DNA of 7,512 nucleotides from JAMCRM01 sp041685075. Lineage in GTDB: Bacteria > Acidobacteriota > Terriglobia > Bryobacterales > Bryobacteraceae. Positions 1 to 6,025 of this stretch are shown piece by piece (within the stretch, counting starts at the first letter, position 1; every line of letters starts with the position of its first letter). The DNA is taken from positions 1-7,512 of the forward strand of contig JAWLGN010000274.1 of assembly GCA_041685075.1 (NCBI GenBank). The letters are read 5' to 3'. Position numbers and translations under genes: made by a program. The notes beneath the pieces are model-generated. The model saw only the letters and a list, made by a program, of their open reading frames with translations, made no database searches and was not told where the DNA came from.

Positions 1-273
1 CGCCCCCGGGGTTCGTAGGATGTGCTGTGGGACGGAGCGTGGTGGGGTGGGCCAGTGCTCTAATCGTTTCCCATTCTTAGTTTAGGGTCCGTTTTTTTTA
101 TGCCGCAATAACCTGTCGGACGCGACTGTGCGATTCCGTGCCCCGTCCGCAGAGCCGATATTAAGCTGCCGACCACCACCCAAAAGTGCGTCGATTCTGA
201 GTGCAGGAAGGTTTGCGAGCGCCCTGTACAACCGCACACTCCGCCCTACGCTTCTCCCCTGAGCGGGGGAAGG
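1..273. other. Noncoding region, no recognised gene
   Basis: I see no convincing coding frame, tRNA or rRNA here. The stretch is more AT-rich than the rest of the window. It contains a run of eight T at 92-99 with no clear GC stem in front of it, and an isolated AT-rich patch (TATTAA) at 159-164. It lies downstream of the minus-strand operon and may hold that operon's 3' end or the edge of a gene lying to the left. Neither can be confirmed from the sequence. Confidence 0.5.
255..270 (-). terminator. Weak GC hairpin just after the operon's last stop
   Basis: TCCCC at 255-259 pairs with GGGGA at 266-270 around a 6-nt loop, starting four bases past the last stop of the minus-strand operon (276-274). 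The stem is only 5 bp and no T tract follows on the minus strand, so this is a poor intrinsic terminator. It could be a transcript-end stabilising hairpin or chance. Confidence 0.25.
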
Positions 274-528
274 TCACCGCGGCGGGCGGCTGCCGTTCTG
301 CTCGTTATAATCGGGCCTGAAACTCTCTAATTCAGCCGGCAGTTTCTTCATGTCCCGATCCAACTCGCGCGAAAGCGCCGTCCGCTGCCTGCGGCGGGAG
401 ATCAGGTAACGCAGCAGGTCGATGGCTGCCGCCAGCACCCCCGCCAGCACCAGCGCCCCGAGCGCCAGGTTCGCCGCCGTGACCCAACACGTTTCGGAAT
501 CGCCCATTGGCACAAACGATGGCATCAT
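274..528 (-). CDS. Small single-helix membrane protein, 84 aa
   Basis: I do not recognise a family. The chosen start is the ATG at 528, which overlaps the TGA stop of the mutase gene upstream (527-525) in an ATGATG arrangement, so it is probably translated by re-initiation. A second ATG follows at once (525) and a third lies at 507. Residues about 17-43 form one hydrophobic helix. It is followed by RRRQR (45-49), which by the positive-inside rule places the C-terminus in the cytoplasm. Residues about 50-70 are charged and look helical (SRELDRDMKKLPAELES), and the last 15 are polar. There is no signal-peptidase site, so it is probably anchored in the inner membrane. Its position as last gene of a sugar-phosphate mutase operon suggests an envelope role, but nothing in the sequence shows it. 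A frame extension back to 660 lies wholly inside the mutase gene and is unlikely to be used. Confidence 0.65.
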   Translation of the reverse strand: MMPSFVPMGDSETCWVTAANLALGALVLAGVLAAAIDLLRYLISRRRQRTALSRELDRDMKKLPAELESFRPDYNEQNGSRPPR

Positions 529-1901
529 TTCCGCCCGGCAGCCTCCACTTCGAACAGCCGCGCCACGCTTCCGTACAGCCCGGCCGCTCTCTCTTCGGAA
601 CGCGCCTCCGCGGCCACCCGCAGAATCGGTTCGGTATTGGACGCCCGCACGTGTACCCATCCGTCCGGCAGCAGCGCTTTGAGCCCGTCGGAACGGTCCA
701 GTTCCGCCGCGGGAAACAGTTCCTCGATCGCCTGCATCAGGGGTCCCAATTGCCCGTGCCGGTAGCCGAACCGGCCGGCAACGCGATAGAAGCGCGGCAG
801 CGCCCCGGCCAGCTCCCCAATCGTCTTCCCCGTCTCGGCCATGCGGTCGAGCATCCAGGCCATCCCGGTGTAGCTGTCCCGGCAGAGATGCACGGCTGGA
901 AAGATGATACCGCCGTTGGATCCCTCTCCGCCGATGGCGGCATTCACGGCCTGCATCATTTCGACCACATTGGCCTCCCCCACCGCCGTCCGGTAGACCC
1001 GCCGCCCGTGGCGCGCCGCCACCACGTCGATCACCGACGAAGTGGTCAGGTTCACCACCACGTCGCCGGGGAGCCTGCGCAGCGCCGCATCCACCGCCAG
1101 CGCCAGCACGTCGTCGTTGTCCAGCACCCGGCCCGTCTCGTCCACCACGGCCAGGCGGTCGCCGTCGGGGTCCTGCGCGAAGCCGATCTCCGCGCCGGAC
1201 CTGCGCACCAGTTCCGCCAGCTCCCCCAGGGTATCGGGCCGCGGCTCGGCCTCCCGCGGAAACGGCTTCCCGGGATCCACCGCGATGGCCTCCAGCTCAC
1301 ATCCCAGCATCTTGGTCAAAAACCCGGGCGTCATCACCGCACCCGCGCCGTTGACCGCGTCCAGCGCCACCCGGAAGCGCCGTCCCCGGATGCGCTCCAC
1401 GTCCACGTGTTCGAGCACGCGCTCCACGTGCAGTCGCGGCGCCGTGGCGTAGTCGCGCGTGATGCCCCGCACCTGGGCGTTCCCCACCCGCCGGAAATCG
1501 CTCTGGTGGTAGAGGTCCAGCAACTCCCCGCGCTCGTAGTGGTTGAAGAACAGGCCCTGCGCGTTGAACAGCTTCAGCGCGTTGTACTCCGGCGGATTGT
1601 GCGAAGCCGTGATGGCGATCCCCCCGCGCGCGCCCGTCGCCCCGGCGTACATCTGGATGGTCGGGGTGGGCAGCACCCCCACGTCCACCACCTCGCAGCC
1701 GGCCGAGAGCAATCCGCACGACACCGCGTGTTGCAGCATGGCGCCGCTCGCGCGCGTGTCGCGCCCCACCACCACCCGGCCCTCCCCTACATACGTCCCG
1801 AATGCCTGCGCAAACGAGCAGGCCAGGCTGGGAGTCAGGAACGCCCCCACCACCCCGCGAATGCCCGATACCCCGACCTTCAGCAGATGCTCCCGCGCCA
1901 T
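525..1901 (-). CDS. Phosphoglucosamine/phosphohexose mutase, canonical copy
   Basis: Alpha-D-phosphohexomutase superfamily enzyme, 458 aa, a usual full length. It interconverts hexose 6-phosphate and 1-phosphate through a phosphoserine, and the product feeds nucleotide-sugar synthesis for cell wall or surface glycans. All four active-site loops are visible in order: TASHNP with phosphorylated Ser100; the metal loop DPDGDR with Asp244, 246 and 248; the sugar-specificity loop GEGSNGG at 325-331; and the phosphate-binding loop RASNTEPILR at 419-428. The N-terminal SGIRGVVG resembles the archaeal-type GlmM group also found in Bacteroidetes, so glucosamine phosphate is the likeliest substrate; mannose or glucose phosphate cannot be excluded. 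The ATG start overlaps the upstream paralogue's TAA by one base (TAATG). A strong Shine-Dalgarno GAGGAG (1916-1911) sits 9 nt upstream, inside that gene. Confidence 0.93.
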   Translation of the reverse strand: MAREHLLKVGVSGIRGVVGAFLTPSLACSFAQAFGTYVGEGRVVVGRDTRASGAMLQHAVSCGLLSAGCEVVDVGVLPTPTIQMYAGATGARGGIAITASHNPPEYNALKLFNAQGLFFNHYERGELLDLYHQSDFRRVGNAQVRGITRDYATAPRLHVERVLEHVDVERIRGRRFRVALDAVNGAGAVMTPGFLTKMLGCELEAIAVDPGKPFPREAEPRPDTLGELAELVRRSGAEIGFAQDPDGDRLAVVDETGRVLDNDDVLALAVDAALRRLPGDVVVNLTTSSVIDVVAARHGRRVYRTAVGEANVVEMMQAVNAAIGGEGSNGGIIFPAVHLCRDSYTGMAWMLDRMAETGKTIGELAGALPRFYRVAGRFGYRHGQLGPLMQAIEELFPAAELDRSDGLKALLPDGWVHVRASNTEPILRVAAEARSEERAAGLYGSVARLFEVEAAGRK

Positions 1902-3268
1902 TACGCGAAACTCCTCACCTGTTCCATCACGGCGTCGAACAGCTCCCGCGGCGGCCGGCCGCGCTGCTCCGCGATCACCCGCACCACCGGCTCCGTCTGG
2001 CTCACCCGCACGTGGAACCAGCGGTCCTCCCAGTCCACCCGCAACCCGTCCTGCACGTTGGCGCGGCCGTCCGAGTACCGCTCCCGCAGCAACATGAGCA
2101 GCGCCGGGATGCGCTGCGTCACCAGCGGCACCTGTCCTTTCAGAATTTCGTAGCGCGGGTAGCCCGCCAGGATCTCGCTCAGCTTCCGTCCGCTCGCCCG
2201 CATGTAGGACAGCACCGTGAACATGGAGGCGATGCCGTCGTAGATGAAGCGGAACTGCGGCATCATCACCGCCCCGGTGCCCTCGCCCGCCACCGCGATC
2301 TGCTCGGGCCGGTAACCGGCCAGCGCGTCCATGGCCGCCTGCCTCCCCACCGGCACCCGCACCACGCGCCCGCCGTGCCGCGCCGCCACCTCTTCGAGCA
2401 GCGCCGTGGTCGAGAGATTCGTGATAATCAGCTTCCCCGGACCCCGCGGCAACAGGTAATCGGCCACCAGCGGCAGCGCCATCTCCTCCGATACCGGGCA
2501 GCCGTCGTCGGAGGCCAGCGCCACGCGGTCCGAATCCACGTCGAACAGGAAACCCGCATCGGCCCCGAGCGGCCGCATCAGCGGCGCCAGTTGCAGCGCC
2601 ACCGCGTCGCGCGTGGTGGAAGGCTCGTGCGCGAACGCCACCCCTTCCATCTTTCCGTTGATCAGGATGAACGACGTGCCGAAGCGCTCATTCACGCGCC
2701 GCAGGATCAACGCCGACGTTCCGTTGCAGCAGTCCACCACCACCCGCATCTCTCGAAATGCGGCGATGTCGTAGACCGCGGCCAGCTCGTCGAGATAGGC
2801 GTCGATCGCGCCGCCCTCCTCCCGCAGCGTACCCAGCCGGTCCCACGGCCTGTAATCGAACTTCTTCAGGTGATAGATGTCCAGCAGCTCGCCGGCTTCG
2901 GCGGTGGAAAGGTACCGCCCCTCGCGCCCGAAGAACTTCAGCGCGTTCCAGTCCGCCGTGTTGTGGCTGGCCCCGATCGAGATGCCCCCGGCCGCGCCCA
3001 GCCGCCGGATGCTCTGCTGGATCACCGGCGTCGAGCACAGTCCCAGGTCGATGACGTCGCGCCCGCAGGCCAGCAACCCGGCCACCACGCCTTCCCGCAG
3101 CATGGCCCCGCTGGCGCGCGGGTCCCGCCCGATCGCCACCGCCCCGGACTCCACAAACGTGCCGAACGCCGCGGCGAAGTCCAGCACGTGCGAGGCGGTC
3201 AACCCCGGCCCTACCACCCCCCGCAGGCCCACGTGGGAGATGCGCAGCGACCTCGCCCCGGAGATCAC
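1901..3268 (-). CDS. Phosphohexomutase paralogue with altered active-site loops
   Basis: Second alpha-D-phosphohexomutase, 455 aa from the GTG at 3268. That start overlaps the upstream TAG by one base (TAGTG), and GGAAGG (3280-3275) lies 6 nt before it. The frame stays open to 3463, but the extra 65 residues overlap the preceding gene, are low in hydrophobic residues and lack family similarity. The fold runs end to end and parallels the downstream copy. In 455-aa numbering: ASHNT with Ser101 (usual ASHNP), DVDSDR with Asp243, 245 and 247 (usual DPDGDR), GEGTGAV at 328-334 where the next gene has GEGSNGG, and RVSQTEPVVR at 421-430 (usual SNTEP). The catalytic serine, three metal aspartates and phosphate-loop arginine are kept, so activity is plausible, but substrate preference has probably shifted. 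It may make a different sugar phosphate or work with the neighbouring copy. A non-catalytic role is less likely. Confidence 0.87.
   Translation of the reverse strand: MISGARSLRISHVGLRGVVGPGLTASHVLDFAAAFGTFVESGAVAIGRDPRASGAMLREGVVAGLLACGRDVIDLGLCSTPVIQQSIRRLGAAGGISIGASHNTADWNALKFFGREGRYLSTAEAGELLDIYHLKKFDYRPWDRLGTLREEGGAIDAYLDELAAVYDIAAFREMRVVVDCCNGTSALILRRVNERFGTSFILINGKMEGVAFAHEPSTTRDAVALQLAPLMRPLGADAGFLFDVDSDRVALASDDGCPVSEEMALPLVADYLLPRGPGKLIITNLSTTALLEEVAARHGGRVVRVPVGRQAAMDALAGYRPEQIAVAGEGTGAVMMPQFRFIYDGIASMFTVLSYMRASGRKLSEILAGYPRYEILKGQVPLVTQRIPALLMLLRERYSDGRANVQDGLRVDWEDRWFHVRVSQTEPVVRVIAEQRGRPPRELFDAVMEQVRSFA
1911..1916 (-). promoter_or_regulatory. Ribosome binding site of the 458-aa mutase
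   Basis: GAGGAG on the minus strand, 9 nt before the ATG at 1901, lying in the 3' end of the upstream mutase gene. It supports independent initiation in addition to coupling through the TAATG overlap. Confidence 0.7.
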
Positions 3269-3960
3269 TACTTGCCTTCCAGCACCAGGCGCCCGAAAGC
3301 CTCCGGCGTGTGGAACGTACGGGTATGCGTCGGCTGCCAGGCGATCATCGCGCGGTTCGGCTTGGGCCCCTGGCAGCGGTAGAAGTTGATCCGCATCTGG
3401 TTCCCGTTGGCCGGCGTGCGGCTGTCGATGCTGGCCAGCGGAATCTTCATAATTCCGTACCACACCTTGGCCTGCTCATCGACGCGCGCCGCCACCTGGA
3501 AACCGGAGTTCCACTTCCACCCTCCCTCCGGCAGCGGGTTCACGCGGTCGATGTCCAGGTCCACCCATTCGCCCCGCGGCGACACCTGGAACTCCTTGTA
3601 GCGCGTGATGGTCTTGAAATCCGACCCTACGAACACCTCGGCCACGTCCCATTCCCACAGCTTGTTGGTCTCTACATCAGTCCGCGGGTCGGGCTTCAGA
3701 AACAGCGCTTCGTACGGGCAGACGAACAGGAAATAGATATGGCGGTCGGTCCAGCGGGAGCGGATCTCGGTGCGGTGCCCCGGAACGGGCTTGCCCATGG
3801 CGTCGTTCTCGGCGAACACTCCGGGAACGCCCTTCCACTGCGGCGCGTGGGGATCCGGCGCGAGGGATATCTCTGTCTTGGAGTACCGGCTGGAGATCAC
3901 ACCGGGTCCGTCAGCCAGTCCCAGGGAGGCGATGGCGAGCAGCAGCACAAATGGTCTCAT
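3268..3960 (-). CDS. Secreted CBM9-like carbohydrate-binding protein
   Basis: A 230-aa protein from the ATG at 3960; a TTG immediately upstream (3963) is a less likely start. Residues 1-18 look like a Sec signal peptide (MRPF, then a hydrophobic stretch to about 16, cleavage near LADG). The mature part matches the carbohydrate-binding family 9-like fold common in secreted proteins of Acidobacteria and Bacteroidetes: a strand with TEIRSRWTDRHIYFLFVC (64-81), LWEWDVAEVFVGSD (101-114), YKEFQVSPRGEWVDLDID (121-138), and the C-terminal FHTPEAFGRLVL (216-227). The many Trp and Tyr residues suit glycan stacking. There is no catalytic domain, so it probably binds a saccharide outside the cytoplasmic membrane. 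It is the first gene of an operon with two sugar-phosphate mutases and is divergent from a secreted esterase, which suggests a glycan-related role. The ligand is unknown. Confidence 0.82.
   Translation of the reverse strand: MRPFVLLLAIASLGLADGPGVISSRYSKTEISLAPDPHAPQWKGVPGVFAENDAMGKPVPGHRTEIRSRWTDRHIYFLFVCPYEALFLKPDPRTDVETNKLWEWDVAEVFVGSDFKTITRYKEFQVSPRGEWVDLDIDRVNPLPEGGWKWNSGFQVAARVDEQAKVWYGIMKIPLASIDSRTPANGNQMRINFYRCQGPKPNRAMIAWQPTHTRTFHTPEAFGRLVLEGK
3275..3280 (-). promoter_or_regulatory. Ribosome binding site that decides the 455-aa mutase start
   Basis: GGAAGG on the minus strand, 6 nt before the GTG at 3268. It lies inside the last codons of the CBM9-like gene. It is the main reason for starting the mutase at 3268 rather than at an upstream in-frame codon near 3463. 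Confidence 0.7.
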
Positions 3961-3968
3961 CAACCTCT

Positions 3969-3976
3969 ACTATACT
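3969..3976. promoter_or_regulatory. Shared bidirectional -10 element
   Basis: The 23-bp gap between divergent start codons contains ACTATACT. Read on the plus strand, TATACT (3971-3976) lies 7 nt before the esterase ATG at 3984. Read on the minus strand, TATAGT (3974-3969) lies 8 nt before the ATG at 3960. The two hexamers share the self-complementary TATA core. With the usual 6-7 nt from -10 to transcription start, both transcripts would begin at or within about three bases of their start codons. I see no clear -35 on either side; any would lie inside the opposing gene. Confidence 0.5.
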
Positions 3977-3983
3977 GTCGTTG

Positions 3984-4835
3984 ATGCGCGTGCATGCGAC
4001 CCTCCTTACGCTGCTGTGGCTGGCCCCCCTGCCGGCCGCGCAGCCAGACCAAGCCGCCTCCGGGCGCTGGACCATCGAATCCGACGTCTCCTACGGCCCT
4101 TACCAGCAGAACGTACTGGACATCATGATGCCCAAGGAAACCTCGCGGGAAAAGCGCCCGGGGGTCATCGTGATCCACGGCGGCGGATGGGTGAACGGCA
4201 ACAAGGAGTCCCAGTTGCCCCTCTGCGAACGATACCTGGAGCGCGGATTTGTCTGCGCCAGCGTGGGCTACCGGTTGGCGGGGGTGGCCACGGCGCCGGC
4301 GGCGATCACCGACGTGCTCGAAGCCACGCGCTGGTTCTTCAACAACGCCCGCCGCTACCGCGTGGACAAGAAGCGCATCGTGGTGACCGGCAGTTCCGCC
4401 GGCGGTCACCTGGCGCTCATGACCGGGCTGGTGAACAAGAAAGCCAAGCTCGGTCCCCGCTCCAGGGTGCGGGCCGTGATCAATTTCTGCGGCATCACCG
4501 ACGTGGGCGACCAGGTCGACGGCCCCAACATGCGCAAGTACGCCGCCGCCTGGGTTCCCGAGCAGGACGGCCGCTACGAACTCTCCCGCCGCGTCTCCCC
4601 CATGACCTACGTGCGCAGGAACGTGCCCCCCATCCTGACCATTCACGGCGACGCCGACCAGACCGTGCCCTACGAGCAGGGCGTCCGGCTAACCCGCGCC
4701 ATCCGCGACGCCGGCGGCGCCGCCGAACTCATCGCCATCCCCAACGGCGGCCACGGCTTCCCCAGGGAAGTCCTCGACGGCGTCTACGAGCGCGAGATCT
4801 GGCCGTTTCTGAAAAAGCACGGCGTGCTGAAGTAG
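3984..4835 (+). CDS. Secreted alpha/beta hydrolase, BD-FAE-type esterase
   Basis: A 283-aa serine hydrolase that probably cleaves ester bonds of acylated carbohydrates or small esters in the periplasm or outside the cell. Residues 1-20 form a signal peptide (MRVH, hydrophobic 6-17, cleavage near LPAA/Q). The fold then shows the oxyanion motif HGGGW (65-69), the nucleophile elbow GSSAG with Ser138, the acid in HGDADQTVP (Asp225, less likely Asp223), and the base His257 in NGGHGF. Order and spacing fit the acetyl-esterase/BD-FAE group. The chosen ATG gives a normal signal peptide. An ATG at 3951 would add 11 residues, spoil the positively charged N-terminus and overlap the divergent gene. There is no Shine-Dalgarno, consistent with a leaderless mRNA from the TATACT box. 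The divergent CBM9-like gene hints at a shared glycan target (inference). Confidence 0.85.
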   Translation: MRVHATLLTLLWLAPLPAAQPDQAASGRWTIESDVSYGPYQQNVLDIMMPKETSREKRPGVIVIHGGGWVNGNKESQLPLCERYLERGFVCASVGYRLAGVATAPAAITDVLEATRWFFNNARRYRVDKKRIVVTGSSAGGHLALMTGLVNKKAKLGPRSRVRAVINFCGITDVGDQVDGPNMRKYAAAWVPEQDGRYELSRRVSPMTYVRRNVPPILTIHGDADQTVPYEQGVRLTRAIRDAGGAAELIAIPNGGHGFPREVLDGVYEREIWPFLKKHGVLK

Positions 4836-4851
4836 CCGCCCCCGGCGCACC

Positions 4852-4877
4852 CGGCATGGCCGTTCCATACCATGCCG
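4852..4877. repeat. Perfect 8-bp inverted repeat between esterase and ABC genes
   Basis: CGGCATGG (4852-4859) and CCATGCCG (4870-4877) are exact inverse complements with a 10-nt spacer. A weaker 5-bp hairpin, GGCCC/GGGCC, follows at 4883-4897. No T tract follows, so a classical intrinsic terminator is unlikely. It could be an RNA hairpin ending the esterase transcript, or a dimeric-regulator operator 24 bp upstream of the putative -10 of the ABC gene. Confidence 0.45.
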
Positions 4878-4900
4878 CCGAAGGCCCCTGCCGGGCCGGC

Positions 4901-4909
4901 TGCTATCAT
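4901..4909 (+). promoter_or_regulatory. Putative extended -10 promoter of the ABC ATPase gene
   Basis: TGCTATCAT is an extended -10 (TG, one base, TATCAT) ending 13 nt before the ATG at 4923. No -35 is recognisable, which extended -10 promoters can tolerate. The leader would be about 7 nt with only a weak AGG (4916-4918) as ribosome binding site. Confidence 0.35.
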
Positions 4910-4922
4910 CGGATCAGGCCCT

Positions 4923-5678
4923 ATGAGCGAGCGTTACCCGCACTACATCGAGTTCCGGCACGTACATAAGGCTTTCGACCACCCCGTCCTCATCGATACC
5001 AGCTTCCATGTCGATCCCGGCGAAACCGTCGCCATCATCGGCCGCAGCGGCGTGGGCAAATCCGTGACCCTGGCCCACATCATGGGGTTCCTCAAACCCG
5101 ACAGCGGCCGCGTCATCGTGGCCCACGAGGACATCACCGACTACGAGGAAAGCGAACTGCGCCGCATCCGCCGCAAAGTCACCATGGTGTTCCAGTCCGG
5201 GGCGCTGTTTGACTCCCTCACGGTGGCTGAAAACGTGCTCTTCTCGCTCGAACTGCGCGAAGACTACGACGAGCGCAACAAGGAGCAGGTAGTGGACGGG
5301 CTGCTCAAGATGGTGGATATCGCGGAGGCCCGCGACGCCTATCCCGCCGACCTCTCTACCGGCTACAAGCGCGCCGTGGCCATCGCCCGCGCGCTGGCCG
5401 CACAGCCCCAGTGCATCCTCTACGACGAGCCCACCACCATGGTCGACCCCATCATGTCCGACCACCTCGCCGAGCTGATGCTACGGCTCAAGCGCCAACT
5501 CAGCCTCACCTCCGTGGTGGTGACCCACGATCTCGACCTGATGCACCGGGTGGCCGACCGCGTGGTCTTCCTTTACGAGGGCCGCGTCATCTACTTCGGC
5601 CCGGTAAGCGAGCTCGAGCAGGCGGAGCACCCCCACATCCGCGAGTTTCTGGAAATGGACCGCGTGCGGCCGCGCTAG
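4923..5678 (+). CDS. ABC transporter ATPase, MlaF/Ttg2A-like
   Basis: A 251-aa cytoplasmic ATP-binding subunit. Known relatives (MlaF, Ttg2A, Mkl) power MlaE/MlaD-type complexes that move phospholipids or other hydrophobic substrates between inner and outer membrane. Visible motifs: Walker A GRSGVGKS (40-47), Q-loop MVFQSGALFDSLTV with Gln91 (the GALFDSLTV stretch is typical of this subfamily), signature LSTGYKRA (144-151), Walker B CILYDEP with Asp168 and Glu169, D-loop VDP (174-176) and H-loop His202. The signature has Thr where LSGG has Gly, and the usual GLDP is MVDP; both deviate, but the catalytic residues remain. No permease or MCE-domain gene is nearby, so partners must be encoded elsewhere. 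The ATG at 4923 is preferred; the frame is open back to 4872, but that extension lies in the inverted-repeat region and has no family similarity. Confidence 0.88.
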   Translation: MSERYPHYIEFRHVHKAFDHPVLIDTSFHVDPGETVAIIGRSGVGKSVTLAHIMGFLKPDSGRVIVAHEDITDYEESELRRIRRKVTMVFQSGALFDSLTVAENVLFSLELREDYDERNKEQVVDGLLKMVDIAEARDAYPADLSTGYKRAVAIARALAAQPQCILYDEPTTMVDPIMSDHLAELMLRLKRQLSLTSVVVTHDLDLMHRVADRVVFLYEGRVIYFGPVSELEQAEHPHIREFLEMDRVRPR

Positions 5679-6025
5679 CGGCTGCCCAGCCCCACAAAGA
5701 AAACCCCCAGGACGATCAGCGCCAGTCCCAGGAACTTGCCCCGCGTGAACGGTTCGCCGAAAAATAGCCGCGACCACAGCAGCGTCCAGATGTATCCCAG
5801 CGACACCATCGGGTAGAGCACCGACAGCTCCCCTTCCCGGATGCCCTCCACGAAGAACAGCGACGAGAGGACGAACAGCAGCACCCCCGTCGCCAGTTTC
5901 CAGTTGAAGAGATTCCAGAAGCCATTCCGCAGCCGCTCCGAACCGGACTTCAGAAAAACCGCCCCGAACGAGCCGATGAACGACGCGGCCAGCACCAGCG
6001 CAATCGAGCGCCAGGGAGTGGTCAC
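5675..6025 (-). CDS. Small four-helix EamA/SMR-like transporter subunit (second)
   Basis: A 116-aa integral membrane protein with four predicted helices (about 6-26, 44-62, 66-90, 96-113). This is half the size of ordinary ten-helix EamA transporters and similar to SMR proteins and the ArnE/ArnF flippase subunits. Recognisable elements are FLKSG (24-28) in helix 1, GELSVLYPMVSLGYIW (65-80) in helix 3 and FGEP (89-92) before helix 4. The last two resemble ArnE, where a YPMLSL stretch and HEP occupy the same places. The start is GTG, overlapping the TGA of the upstream gene by 4 bp (GTGA), so the two are co-translated and probably form a heterodimer. The substrate cannot be read from sequence; a lipid-linked sugar or small amphiphile is possible. 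Its TAG stop shares a CTAG with the stop of the convergent ABC gene. Confidence 0.85.
   Translation of the reverse strand: MTTPWRSIALVLAASFIGSFGAVFLKSGSERLRNGFWNLFNWKLATGVLLFVLSSLFFVEGIREGELSVLYPMVSLGYIWTLLWSRLFFGEPFTRGKFLGLALIVLGVFFVGLGSR

Noticed and set aside
92..99. Run of eight T as an intrinsic terminator
   Set aside because: No GC-rich stem precedes it on the plus strand, and on the minus strand it reads as A residues.
507..2153. Long 548-aa open frame on the plus strand
   Set aside because: It lies antisense to two clear mutase genes, is very rich in His, Arg and Pro, and matches no family. Such frames are expected opposite GC-rich genes.
1802..3382. Long 526-aa open frame on the plus strand
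   Set aside because: Antisense to the 455-aa mutase, with the same His/Arg/Pro-rich shadow composition and no motif.
3269..3463. N-terminal extension of the upstream mutase to 520 aa
   Set aside because: It overlaps the CBM9-like coding sequence in another frame, and a GTG at 3268 with a well-placed GGAAGG gives the normal family length.
3960..4646. 228-aa minus-strand frame opposite the esterase
   Set aside because: Gly/His/Val-rich shadow composition, with no motif and no plausible start signals.
3770..4969. 399-aa plus-strand open frame across the divergent region
   Set aside because: It overlaps the esterase in another frame, is Arg/Pro-rich and has no recognisable domain, whereas the esterase frame shows a full catalytic triad.
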